Shown piece by piece: positions 55,430 through 63,941 of a DNA stretch of 64,000 bases. The translations under genes were made by a program, and so were the position numbers. A model generated the notes under the pieces. It was given only the letters and a program-made list of their open reading frames with translations. It ran no database searches and was not told the DNA's origin. How positions within the stretch are numbered: the first letter of the stretch is position 1; each line of letters starts with the position of its first letter. This DNA is from Gramella sp. AN32 (GTDB lineage Bacteria > Bacteroidota > Bacteroidia > Flavobacteriales > Flavobacteriaceae), in contig NZ_QEYO01000008.1 of NCBI RefSeq assembly GCF_023718305.1, positions 124,001 to 188,000 on the forward strand. The letters are read 5' to 3'.

Positions 55430-55572
55430 ACCAACCAAAAAAATCAAAAAATCAAAAACTCAAATTTCTAATCTTGTCAATTCGAAATTTAACAATACTA
55501 AGCGTATTTCTATCAAGATATACGAGTATACGTTTTAGCCGGTTTTAAATTGTTTGATTTTAACACTAAGAA

Positions 55573-55596
55573 GCATTCTATGGTTTGCAAGAATGC
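55573..55596 (-). terminator. Weak hairpin after the response regulator gene
   Basis: GCATTCT / AGAATGC (7 bp, 10-base loop), followed on the minus strand by TTCTT. A possible terminator of the two-component operon. Confidence 0.4.
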
Positions 55597-55625
55597 GAGA
55601 CTTGCTGGGAGATTAATATTCGATT

Positions 55626-56381
55626 TTAACCATTAGCCAGCCATTCTTTAAAATCTTTGACTTTTTCACGGCTTACGATCAATTGGAAATCATCAAAATT
55701 TCTCAATTTGATTTCTAAACGGGAATTAGTAAAGGAGATAATATCCAGAACATAGGCCAGGTTAATGATAGTTTTTCTATTGATCCGGTAAAATTTCTTA
55801 GGATCAAGATCGGGTTCCAGATTTTCCAAAGAAATATCCAGTGGTAGATTTTTTCCTTCATTTGTTCTTATATAAGTGCCTTTATTTTCAGAATAGAAAC
55901 AACAAATGCAACTGCTTTCTATAAATTTTAAATGTTGGCCCACCTGGGTGGTAAATCGGTTTTTATAAACGGGACTGGAACTCAGTTTGATCAGGCTACG
56001 TAATTTACCCAGGTCAATTTCTTCGGAAGAAGTCCGGCGATGTTCAAATTTGGTGATTGCCGCATTGAGTTCCTCTTCATCAATTGGTTTAAGGAGGTAA
56101 TCAATGCTATTCAGTTTAAATGCTTTCAGGGCATATTCATCATAAGCGGTAGTAAATATGATCGCGCTATCTACCTGAACATGCTCAAAAATTTCAAAAG
56201 ATATCCCGTCGCTAAGTTGAATGTCAAGAAAAATAAGATCTGGAGCAGGATTGCTTTTTAGCCAACTTATAGATTCTTCAACAGAATGTAAAAGGATTTT
56301 TACATCGCGTCCACGCCTATCCAGCATACGCTGTAACCTTCTTGCGGCGGGTTTTTCATCTTCAATAATGATTACTCTCAT
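55626..56381 (-). CDS. LytTR-type response regulator
   Basis: 251 residues: receiver domain with acidic pocket (IIEDEK) and phosphoacceptor Asp53 in IFLDIQLSDG, then a LytTR DNA-binding domain (about 145-250: FYRINRKTIINLAYVLDI, SREKVKDFKEWL). It works with the histidine kinase two genes upstream and is 3 bases from the small 2TM gene. Confidence 0.95.
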   Translation of the reverse strand: MRVIIIEDEKPAARRLQRMLDRRGRDVKILLHSVEESISWLKSNPAPDLIFLDIQLSDGISFEIFEHVQVDSAIIFTTAYDEYALKAFKLNSIDYLLKPIDEEELNAAITKFEHRRTSSEEIDLGKLRSLIKLSSSPVYKNRFTTQVGQHLKFIESSCICCFYSENKGTYIRTNEGKNLPLDISLENLEPDLDPKKFYRINRKTIINLAYVLDIISFTNSRLEIKLRNFDDFQLIVSREKVKDFKEWLANG

Positions 56382-56384
56382 AAT

Positions 56385-56678
56385 TTACCTCCAGCGTTGG
56401 GATTTTTCTTTTTCCATATATTCCTTGATCTTTCGTTCTTCCCAATCACGGTTATAAAAAGGATTTAATTCAAATACCTTAAGCGCATTAAAGATCAAAC
56501 CTATTCCCCAACTAAAAGTTACCCAGAGGAACCAGGCATATGCCCATTCATTCGTGTAATAGTTTACCGCTGCAAGAAAGAGATTCACTATGGTAAAACT
56601 AAAAAAATGACCATAGAATTCTTTTAAAGCCTTTACTTTTTCGCGAGCTTTTTCATAAGATTGCTGGTTATTCTCCAT
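56385..56678 (-). CDS. Free-standing 2TM domain protein
   Basis: 97 residues. Two transmembrane helices (HFFSFTIVNLFLAAVNYY and WFLWVTFSWGIGLIFNAL) between charged ends, closing with FELNPFYNRDWEERKIKEYM. The same domain ends the neighbouring kinase (GWGIGLFFHAMTVYEWNP, WEEKKIRQIM). It lies 1 base after the kinase gene and 3 before the regulator, so it is translated with them and may modulate the kinase by pairing with its 2TM domain (inference). Confidence 0.9.
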   Translation of the reverse strand: MENNQQSYEKAREKVKALKEFYGHFFSFTIVNLFLAAVNYYTNEWAYAWFLWVTFSWGIGLIFNALKVFELNPFYNRDWEERKIKEYMEKEKSQRWR

Positions 56679-56679
56679 T

Positions 56680-58044
56680 TTATTGATTTTCTTGATTGTT
56701 CATTTTTTTCATTATTTGCCGAATCTTTTTTTCTTCCCACTCCTTTGAAAACAAAGGGTTCCATTCGTAAACAGTCATGGCGTGAAAAAACAGGCCTATT
56801 CCCCATCCAAACATGGGAAATAACACCCAGGGGAAATCTACCGTTACATAGTTGACCAATGCCAAAAATGGTATAATTATAATATAAGAAATAAGGTTTC
56901 CATGAAATTCCTTTTCTAGACGTACTTGTTTTTTGACCCTTGAATAAATTCTGGATTCTGTATTTTGAAATTCTGCAAAATTATTGTGTTTGCTGGATTC
57001 GATAAGCTGGGTAAGCAAAGGCAAGGTTACTTTAAATGATGTATTTGATTTGATAATCTCCACGGTCCTGTCTGTCAAAATCTTGTAACGCTCCGTTATA
57101 TTCCTCAATCCTACACCACTCCCTTCTTTCAGGTTTTCCTTGACCTGAAGATTATTTTCTATAATCAGTAAATCCTTATCTTCAATTATAGTAATAATAA
57201 GTGGCGTTTTCTCTCCTACCCGATTATGCTTAATAGCATTTTCCAGTAATAACTGAAGGGCTAAAGGAGCGACCTTCGCCTCCGGATTATTTATTTGGGT
57301 GGGAAGGTTAAAAACCAAACCATCTTCAAACCTCATTTTTAATAGTTCAGCGTAAGTTCTGGCAAATTTTAATTCTTCCTCAAGGCTTACCAGTTCCTTA
57401 CTTTTTTGTTCCAAAACGTACCGGTAAACCTTGGAAAGATTAGTGGTGAATTTTTGCGCCTTAGAAGGATTTTCTTCTATCAGCGAACTTAGCACATTTA
57501 AACTATTAAAAAGAAAATGAGGATCCAGCTGATTTTTTAACGACTCATATTGAGCTGAAGCTGCGCCCGCTATAATCTGGCTTGCTTTTACTTTGTTCTG
57601 TTGGCGATGTTTATAAAAATTCACTATATAAAAAATACCGCCGGTAACAATTGTAATTACAAGGGAAACATAGTAAAAGGAAATTTCCTCAGATTGTACA
57701 AATTGAGCAAGGTTCCAACCTTCATTCTTATAAGCCCAAAGAAATCGTATTAGAAAGATAGTTGCCAAACTTAAAAAAATGGACAGAGTTATCGTTATAC
57801 CCAGATTTTTAGGTTTAAAAAACTCTTTTTTAAACCTAAAAGAGAAGTAAATGAACATGAATGCATTTACCAGGTAGATAGACATACTGTAAGAAAGGTT
57901 TACCAGGTAACCTTCCCACATTTTTTCATCGAATGATAGATGCGCCCCCTGGACAAAATAGATAACCAAAAAAACAGCAAAAATCGCATTACCAACCAGG
58001 AATGCTTTTCCTAATTCCAGAAATAAAATTTTTAAGACCTTCAT
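56680..58044 (-). CDS. LytS-type histidine kinase with C-terminal 2TM domain
   Basis: 454 residues: four N-terminal transmembrane helices (to about 145), a His-kinase domain with phosphoacceptor His176 (NQLDPHFLFNSLN), a HATPase domain (LLLENAIKHNRV, GSGVGLRNITERY), and after about residue 370 an appended 2TM domain. The ATG overlaps the stop of a 50-codon gene (ATGA). The extra membrane domain after the catalytic domain means both ends of the kinase core are tied to the membrane. Confidence 0.93.
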   Translation of the reverse strand: MKVLKILFLELGKAFLVGNAIFAVFLVIYFVQGAHLSFDEKMWEGYLVNLSYSMSIYLVNAFMFIYFSFRFKKEFFKPKNLGITITLSIFLSLATIFLIRFLWAYKNEGWNLAQFVQSEEISFYYVSLVITIVTGGIFYIVNFYKHRQQNKVKASQIIAGAASAQYESLKNQLDPHFLFNSLNVLSSLIEENPSKAQKFTTNLSKVYRYVLEQKSKELVSLEEELKFARTYAELLKMRFEDGLVFNLPTQINNPEAKVAPLALQLLLENAIKHNRVGEKTPLIITIIEDKDLLIIENNLQVKENLKEGSGVGLRNITERYKILTDRTVEIIKSNTSFKVTLPLLTQLIESSKHNNFAEFQNTESRIYSRVKKQVRLEKEFHGNLISYIIIIPFLALVNYVTVDFPWVLFPMFGWGIGLFFHAMTVYEWNPLFSKEWEEKKIRQIMKKMNNQENQ

Positions 58045-58193
58045 TTAAAGTTGGTTTTAACAGGTTCCATCTCAAAGCATTCCGTAATTGAAATTACATT
58101 AAAATTTTCCTTATCTGAAATTTCAGTGTAATCGAGGCTTTTTCCCAGGATAGATTGCATCAGCATGAGCAACAAAATAAGTATTGCATTCAT
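58041..58193 (-). CDS. Small exported or membrane peptide coupled to the kinase
   Basis: 50 residues: a hydrophobic N-terminus (MNAILILLLMLMQSILGKS) that reads as a signal or membrane segment, and a polar part (SLDYTEISDKENFNV). Its TGA overlaps the kinase ATG as ATGA, the usual sign of translational coupling. A near-consensus -7 box (CAACTTTG on the minus strand, 58213-58220) lies 20 bases upstream, which would make this the first gene of the operon. No family is recognised. Confidence 0.55.
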   Translation of the reverse strand: MNAILILLLMLMQSILGKSLDYTEISDKENFNVISITECFEMEPVKTNFK

Positions 58194-58384
58194 TATGTTC
58201 AATTTTAATACTTCAAAGTTGCGTTAATGTCACTAACCTTAAAATTCTAAATTACCCAACTGTTATATTTTTGGGTTGAATTGAGTTTCTATACAATTTC
58301 ACTAAAAATCATTGTAAGGCTGCAACAAAATAAGGTGAGTTCAAAGAAAATCGATAACTTTAAGGCCAATCAAACTTTTAAATT

Positions 58385-58819
58385 ATGACCATTTTTGAAG
58401 CTTTAAGGCAGGAACACGAAATTCAACGAGAGCTTATCGATAAACTTATTAAAACAGAAGGTAAAACTGAAGAAAGAAAGAAGTTATTCGAACAACTTAA
58501 ACACGAACTCAAAATTCATGAAGATGCCGAAGAGCGTCATTTTTATATTCCATTAATGGAAAAGGATTCCACGCAGGATAAAGCCCGGCACAGTGTGGCT
58601 GAACATCATGAAATGGATGAATTAGTGGAAAAACTGGAAGATGTGGAAATGGATGCTTCGAATTGGTTGAAAATTGCCAAAGATCTCGAGCATCAGTTAA
58701 TTCATCATTTGGATGAAGAAGAACATGAAGTTTTCCAAATGGCAGGAAAAGCATTAACCGAAAAACAAAAAACCTCGCTGGCATCAGATTATAATAAGAT
58801 GATTAAAGAGAACAGATAG
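58385..58819 (+). CDS. Hemerythrin HHE domain protein
   Basis: 144 residues, four-helix HHE protein: iron-ligand histidines and carboxylates in RQEHEIQREL, KIHEDAEERHFYIPLM, HSVAEHHEMDELV and LIHHLDEEEHEVF. Single cytosolic domain; likely a di-iron sensor or oxygen/NO scavenger. A near-consensus -7 box (TAACTTTA, 58355-58362) is upstream. Monocistronic. Confidence 0.9.
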   Translation: MTIFEALRQEHEIQRELIDKLIKTEGKTEERKKLFEQLKHELKIHEDAEERHFYIPLMEKDSTQDKARHSVAEHHEMDELVEKLEDVEMDASNWLKIAKDLEHQLIHHLDEEEHEVFQMAGKALTEKQKTSLASDYNKMIKENR

Positions 58820-58933
58820 GATAGTTGGAGTCTGGAAGTTGATTAAAAAATTCTTGAAATGTGTGTCTCAGGTTAATCGAAATTATAAATATCTTTTTTC
58901 CAGCTTCCGTCATCCGCAATGCAATATTCAATG

Positions 58934-60241
58934 TTAAACCTTATCCTTTTCTAAACTCATGGTATCCTCCTGCCCTTTAAAAGGCCGAATAATCAGCCTG
59001 GCGGCTTTATCAAAATTGATATAGTTATAGGTCCAGTTAAAAAATGTGATAATTCTGTTCCTAAAACCAATAAGAAACCAAAGGTGCACGAACATCCATA
59101 CAAACCAGGCAAAAAATCCCGAGAATTTCCATTTTCCAAGATCTACGACCGCACGGTTCCTTCCTACCGTGGCCATAGTGCCTTTATCAAAATAGCTAAA
59201 GGCTTCCATTTTTTCTCCTTTTATCAATCGGGGAAGATTTTTACCAAGTTGTTTCCCCTGCTGAATTGCCGGTTGTGCCACCATAGGTAGGCCTTTGGGA
59301 AATTTTTCAGTCTTCATCAAGGCTATGTCACCTATGGCAAAAATATTCTTATATCCCAGTACCTGATTAAATTCATTTACATCATATCTATTTGCCTTTT
59401 CCACTATGGCAGAGGCATTTAAACCTTTTACAGGAGCCCCGGTAACCCCGGCAGACCATATAAATGTTTCAGCTTTTATTTTAAGATCGGTATTGGTGGT
59501 GACCACATGGCCATCATAGTTTTCTACCATAGTATTCAGGTGGATCTTCACACCCAGTTCTTCCAGAAATCTCTTTGCAGCTTTGGAAGCTTTTTCGCTC
59601 ATGGGGGGCAACACCCGATCCATTCCTTCTAGAAGATGAATATTCATCTCGTCTGGATTAAGATCTGGATAATCCTTAGGGACTATATTATTTTTCAACT
59701 CTGCAATAGCGCCACTAAGTTCGACTCCGGTAGGTCCCGCCCCGGCAAGGACAAAATTCAATAAAGCTTTCCTCTTCTCGGGATCATCTGTGATAGTGGC
59801 CTGTTCCAGATTTTCCAGGATCAAACTGCGAATATTCAGGGCCTGGGGAACTGTTTTCATCCAAATCCCGTTTTCTTCGATGCTTTTATTTCCGAAGAAA
59901 TTGGTCTTGGAACCAGTGGCTATAACAAGGTAATCATAAGTGATCTCACCGATATTGGCAGTTATCGTGCTGGTTTCCGCTGAAATATTCTTCACTTCAG
60001 CCAGTCTAAAATAACTATTCGCTGAATTACTGGTAATTTTTCTAAGGGGAAATGCAATGGAATCTGGTTCAAGACCAGAAGTACTTACCTGATATAATAA
60101 GGGTTGAAAGGTATGGTAGTTATGACGATCCAGTAAAACTAGCTGGATCTTTTCTTTAAGCAGTTTTTTGGCGAGTGCCATGCCGGCAAACCCGCCTCCA
60201 ATCACCACAACTCTGGGATATTCAGATTTTGGGATATTCAT
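58934..60241 (-). CDS. NADH dehydrogenase type II (NDH-2)
   Basis: 435 residues with two Rossmann motifs, VVVIGGGFAGMALAKKLL for FAD at the start and LAGAGPTGVELSGAI for NADH near 165, plus the quinone-site motif AQPAIQQG. The C-terminal part (FAWFVWMFVHLWFLIGFRNR) is the amphipathic membrane anchor. It oxidises NADH and reduces quinone without pumping. A perfect -7 box (TAATTTTG on the minus strand) lies 18 bases upstream. Confidence 0.93.
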   Translation of the reverse strand: MNIPKSEYPRVVVIGGGFAGMALAKKLLKEKIQLVLLDRHNYHTFQPLLYQVSTSGLEPDSIAFPLRKITSNSANSYFRLAEVKNISAETSTITANIGEITYDYLVIATGSKTNFFGNKSIEENGIWMKTVPQALNIRSLILENLEQATITDDPEKRKALLNFVLAGAGPTGVELSGAIAELKNNIVPKDYPDLNPDEMNIHLLEGMDRVLPPMSEKASKAAKRFLEELGVKIHLNTMVENYDGHVVTTNTDLKIKAETFIWSAGVTGAPVKGLNASAIVEKANRYDVNEFNQVLGYKNIFAIGDIALMKTEKFPKGLPMVAQPAIQQGKQLGKNLPRLIKGEKMEAFSYFDKGTMATVGRNRAVVDLGKWKFSGFFAWFVWMFVHLWFLIGFRNRIITFFNWTYNYINFDKAARLIIRPFKGQEDTMSLEKDKV

Positions 60242-60258
60242 AATTAGCTGGTTTTAAT

Positions 60259-60266
60259 CAAAATTA
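60259..60266 (-). promoter_or_regulatory. -7 promoter element of the NDH-2 gene
   Basis: On the minus strand this reads TAATTTTG, a perfect TAnnTTTG match; the leader would be about 12 bases long. No clear -33 element. Confidence 0.5.
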
Positions 60267-60366
60267 CCATTTATGCTAGGATTACATAGGCGATTAACTA
60301 TATATTAAAGATTTTTGTAACAAGATTTCTTAATCGCATACTTATAACCAGCCAACCATTAGTTTA

Positions 60367-60861
60367 GTGAACAAAGAGTTAGAACATCAATTTGTGACCA
60401 ATCTGGAGAAACACCAGAATATTGCTCATAAAATATGCAGGATTTATACGAATGATCAGGACTCACATAATGACCTGTTTCAGGAGATTACAATTCAGCT
60501 CTGGAAAGCCTATCCAAAATTTAGGGGCGACTCTAAATTTAGCACATGGATGTACCGGGTCGCCTTAAATACGGCGATCACCCTGTATCGAAAAAAGAAG
60601 AAAAGTATTAGAACGCAGGATTTTGACAGCGTCTTTTTTCGTATTAAAGCAGAAGGTTATGATGATACCATTGAACAGAATTTGAAATTGATGTATGATG
60701 CCATCAGGCAGTTGAATGATATTGATAAAGCCCTGATATTTTTATATCTCGAGGATAAGAATTATTCAGAAATTTCAGATACATTGGGAATAAGCGAAGT
60801 GAACGCGCGGGTAAAAATGAACAGAATAAAGACCAAACTTAAAAGTATTATAAATCCTTAG
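60367..60861 (+). CDS. ECF RNA polymerase sigma factor
   Basis: 164 residues from a GTG start (MNKELEHQF...). Region 2 (DSHNDLFQEITIQLWKAYPKF, STWMYRVALNTAITLYRKKKK) and region 4 (LEDKNYSEISDTLGISEVNARVKMNRIKTKL) are complete. It is followed at once by a membrane protein that may be its anti-sigma factor. Confidence 0.92.
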   Translation: MNKELEHQFVTNLEKHQNIAHKICRIYTNDQDSHNDLFQEITIQLWKAYPKFRGDSKFSTWMYRVALNTAITLYRKKKKSIRTQDFDSVFFRIKAEGYDDTIEQNLKLMYDAIRQLNDIDKALIFLYLEDKNYSEISDTLGISEVNARVKMNRIKTKLKSIINP

Positions 60862-60866
60862 TGAAT

Positions 60867-61508
60867 ATGGATGATTTAGATCTATTAAAGAAGGATTGGA
60901 AGAAGCAGGAAGAAAGCCTGCCTCATCTTACCTACGACCAAATTTATAAAATGCTGTGGAAGCGCAGTTCATCCATTGTAAAATGGATATTTATTATAAG
61001 CATCGGCGAATTTTTATTCGGGGTTATCCTGAATATTATCTTCGCCGATAAGGACTACTGGGCAGATATGGAAAAATATCACCTAAAGGAATTTAATATT
61101 TGGGTGTATGTGATCAGCTACCTCATCACCTTCTTTTTTATCTTCAGGTTTTATCAGAATTATCGAAAAATTTCAGCTACAGACAATGCTTCAAAACTGA
61201 TGAAAACTATCCTGAAAACGCGAAAAACAGTGAAGTTGTATATAGGCTATGTTTTGATCTCCAGCGTTGTCGTTTTTATAGTTACCATCTGGATGATCCT
61301 GAAAAATCATGCGGAAACTGCCGTTCCTCAGGTTGAAAAAAATATGGCTTTCGATACCACGCAATGGCTTATTTTCTTCGGAATCATGCTCCTTTCGGTT
61401 GCTATTTTATTAGGGATCCTCTGGCTTTTTTATCGTTTGCTGTACGGGATTTTACTGAAGCGGCTTAACAAAAACTTTAAAGAATTAAAAAAACTGGAGA
61501 TGCATTAA
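60867..61508 (+). CDS. Four-helix membrane protein, possible anti-sigma factor
   Basis: 213 residues from ATG 60867; a GTG at 60861 overlaps the sigma stop codon and is an alternative. About 45 cytosolic residues (LKKDWKKQEESLPHLTYDQI) precede four transmembrane helices (near 46-66, 85-105, 128-150, 170-195). No zinc motif is seen. Its place directly behind an ECF sigma gene suggests a membrane-held partner of the sigma factor; this is inference from position. The last 4 bases overlap the converging acyltransferase gene. Confidence 0.75.
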   Translation: MDDLDLLKKDWKKQEESLPHLTYDQIYKMLWKRSSSIVKWIFIISIGEFLFGVILNIIFADKDYWADMEKYHLKEFNIWVYVISYLITFFFIFRFYQNYRKISATDNASKLMKTILKTRKTVKLYIGYVLISSVVVFIVTIWMILKNHAETAVPQVEKNMAFDTTQWLIFFGIMLLSVAILLGILWLFYRLLYGILLKRLNKNFKELKKLEMH

Positions 61509-62335
61509 TAATCGGTTTTACGGTTTTTTTCATCATAACTCCAGCGACGTTGTTCGTTAAGATCTTCCATCGCCAGTATCTCCTCACCTGGGATCACTTT
61601 AAGAAAAGAAGGATGCTGTTCGATAGCATATTCCAGCTTATTTACAATATCCTCAATACTGTCATTTTCATAATCAAATTCCAGGGGTTCTTTAATTTGA
61701 AAGCTTTGTAGAATCCCTCTTTTCTTAATACGCAATCCTTTTTTATCAAAAGATCTGCGGAAACCATCGATCACAATGGGAATTACCACAGGCCGATGAT
61801 TTTTAATGATATGCGCAGTTCCTTTCCGAATAGGCTTAAAAGGCTTGGTAGTACCCTGCGGAAAGGTGATCACCCAGCCATCATCTAAAGCTATTTTAAT
61901 ATTTTCAGTATCATTGGGATTTACATCACGTTGTACATCCTGCCCTTTGGCCCTCCAGGTCCTTTCTACTGTTATCGCTCCGGCATAAGCCATGATTCGC
62001 GTTAATAAACCGGCCTTCATGGTTTCTTTCGCGGCAACATAATAAATATTCAACTTGGGGTTCCAGATGTAGCCTACGTTTTTGATACTATCTACCCTGC
62101 CGCTTAAACTGGCATTGAAAACATGGAACATGGCAGTAACATCTGCAAAATAAGTCTGGTGGTTGGAAACAAATAAAACATTTGTATTCGGCAGATTATT
62201 AATGATTTCAGAGCCTTCTATTTGGAGCTCATTAAACCCGCGATATCGGCGATGGGTTAAAACCCCAAAAATACGGATCAGGCATTTTTTTAGATAGAGA
62301 TAATGGCCAAATGGATTTCGTTTGAATAATCCCAT
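61505..62335 (-). CDS. 1-acyl-glycerol-3-phosphate acyltransferase-like protein (PlsC superfamily)
   Basis: 276 residues. Block I reads NHQTYFAD, so the His and Asp are five residues apart, not four as in the usual NHxSxxD, and block III reads FPQGTTKP where most members have FPEGTR. Both changes keep the general layout, so activity is likely but with an altered site or substrate. No transmembrane helix is obvious. It lies 59 bases after the NUDIX gene on the same strand. Confidence 0.85.
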   Translation of the reverse strand: MGLFKRNPFGHYLYLKKCLIRIFGVLTHRRYRGFNELQIEGSEIINNLPNTNVLFVSNHQTYFADVTAMFHVFNASLSGRVDSIKNVGYIWNPKLNIYYVAAKETMKAGLLTRIMAYAGAITVERTWRAKGQDVQRDVNPNDTENIKIALDDGWVITFPQGTTKPFKPIRKGTAHIIKNHRPVVIPIVIDGFRRSFDKKGLRIKKRGILQSFQIKEPLEFDYENDSIEDIVNKLEYAIEQHPSFLKVIPGEEILAMEDLNEQRRWSYDEKNRKTDY

Positions 62336-62394
62336 GGATCGGTTTCAGTTAGATTTCAGATTAAACAATTCACTAAGATAGTCATTCCAATTCA

Positions 62395-63033
62395 TCAAAT
62401 TTTGGCTAGCATTTCACGTATTTCAGCCAGCATCATGGCTGTTGCCCCCCAAACAATTTGTTCATTTAGAAGATATGCGGGCACATCTATATTTTGAGCA
62501 TACGAGGTATTTAATTTGTGGCTTACCACATTTTTTTCCTGTAAAAAGTCCTCCAGGTCTACTTCCAGGATTTTCTCCACTTCAGTATCCTGTGCGATTA
62601 ATACTGGTGTTTTCTGAAGAATACCAACGTAAGGCTGTACCCAAAAATTAGATGGGGGGATATACAATCGCGTCATCTTTTTTATAACTTCAATAGCTTC
62701 TACCGGGATGCCCACTTCTTCTTGAGTTTCCCTCAGGGCAGTAGCTTCAAGATCCCGATCTCCAGGTTCCACCCTGCCCCCGGGAAAACCAACCTGATTG
62801 GAATGCACGCCTTGGTATGTTTTCCGAAGAATCAATACTAAAAAAGTATCTCCGTTAAAATTTGGATAAAAAACTGCCATTACCCCTGCTTCCTGCGGAT
62901 TAAGCTCCTCCATATTGATATTGGAGAGTTCTTCAAGACGCATTAAAGGAGCGAGTTTTGCCTGTGCTTCTACGCCGGGAAGCGGCATTTTTTTTAACTT
63001 TGAAATCTGTTTTAGAAAAATTTCAAATTTCAT
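62395..63033 (-). CDS. NUDIX hydrolase, CoA pyrophosphatase type
   Basis: 212 residues with the NUDIX box in GGRVEPGDRDLEATALRETQ followed by EEVGI, in the form seen in CoA/acyl-CoA pyrophosphatases (NudL/YeaB), which also share the preceding VGFPGG. It cleaves CoA or oxidised CoA. The ATG at 63033 agrees with the family N-terminus and overlaps, head to head, the ATG of the cyclophilin gene. Confidence 0.92.
   Translation of the reverse strand: MKFEIFLKQISKLKKMPLPGVEAQAKLAPLMRLEELSNINMEELNPQEAGVMAVFYPNFNGDTFLVLILRKTYQGVHSNQVGFPGGRVEPGDRDLEATALRETQEEVGIPVEAIEVIKKMTRLYIPPSNFWVQPYVGILQKTPVLIAQDTEVEKILEVDLEDFLQEKNVVSHKLNTSYAQNIDVPAYLLNEQIVWGATAMMLAEIREMLAKI
62995..63002 (+). promoter_or_regulatory. 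-7 promoter element of the cyclophilin gene inside the NUDIX gene
   Basis: TAACTTTG is a perfect TAnnTTTG match, 29 bases before the cyclophilin ATG, and lies in the first codons of the opposite-strand NUDIX gene. Confidence 0.6.
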
Positions 63034-63808
63034 GTTTAGAAAATTTTACTTCTTAATCCTATTGTCTATTGCCGTTTTTGCAAGTTGTGAAGATAAGCAA
63101 TCATCTTCAGATAAAAATCATCCCAACTTAAGCACTGAAGAGCTTAAAAAACAGGCGACAGAGGATTCCATCCAGCAATACCGCGATAGTTTATTTAAAG
63201 TAAGAAAAGAGCAAATGGCGCAGAAAAATAGAGGTTCTGCACTTGAAAATAATCCTATGTTTCCTATCGCCCAGGAAGAGTTAATACCGTTCCTTACCAA
63301 ATTTGGCCAGGAGAATCCTGAAAACAGGGTGCGAATTAAAACTTCTTTTGGCAATATTGATGTAGAATTATTTAGGGATACGCCATTACACCGCGCCAAT
63401 TTTATCATGCTGGTGAAAAATGGCTATTTCAACAATACCTTTTTTCATAGGGTTGCACCGGGATTTGTAATTCAGGGAGGTAATTCAGATAATCAATTAA
63501 CTGCTTCCATGCGTGGTGATGTGGGCCGTTATCTTATTCCAAGCGAAACAGAGGCCGGGCATAAACATGTTTACGGAGCATTTTCCGCAGCAAAATATGT
63601 AGAACAGAATGTGAGCAAGGCTTCTTCACCTTTTGAATTCTTTATAGTGATGGATCCGGAAGGAACTCCACATATCGACAACGAACATACCGTATTTGGA
63701 AGAGTGATAAGCGGGATGGATGTTGCTGAAAAGATTTCAGAAGTGAAAACCGGTCAAAGTGAATGGCCCGTGAATAATGTGGAAATTGATATAGAGATTT
63801 TGAAATAA
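63032..63808 (+). CDS. Cyclophilin-type peptidyl-prolyl isomerase lipoprotein
   Basis: 258 residues from the ATG at 63032, which gives a lipoprotein signal (FLILLSIAVFASC); the frame is open further upstream but only as the complement of the NUDIX gene. A helical linker (about 25-90, charged) leads to a cyclophilin domain with KTSFGNIDVELF, ANFIMLVKNGYF and the active-site block FFHRVAPGFVIQGG. It likely helps fold proteins in the periplasm. Confidence 0.93.
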   Translation: MFRKFYFLILLSIAVFASCEDKQSSSDKNHPNLSTEELKKQATEDSIQQYRDSLFKVRKEQMAQKNRGSALENNPMFPIAQEELIPFLTKFGQENPENRVRIKTSFGNIDVELFRDTPLHRANFIMLVKNGYFNNTFFHRVAPGFVIQGGNSDNQLTASMRGDVGRYLIPSETEAGHKHVYGAFSAAKYVEQNVSKASSPFEFFIVMDPEGTPHIDNEHTVFGRVISGMDVAEKISEVKTGQSEWPVNNVEIDIEILK

Positions 63809-63941
63809 TTTAGATTAAACCTTCATACTCGGGAATTTACAAATAGTTCAATTCCATTATTTTAATCATTTATGAGCCTCTTTAAACTATCCTTTGAATG
63901 CACTAGCATTGACGTGTTTTATTTGGTTAGGTATTAGAGAG

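Noticed and set aside
60861..60866. GTG start of the four-helix membrane protein
   Set aside because: Kept only as an alternative; the ATG two codons later is more likely, although the TAGTG overlap would be compatible with coupling.
62915..63031. 39-residue upstream extension of the cyclophilin gene
   Set aside because: It would hide the lipoprotein signal and is only the complement of NUDIX coding sequence.
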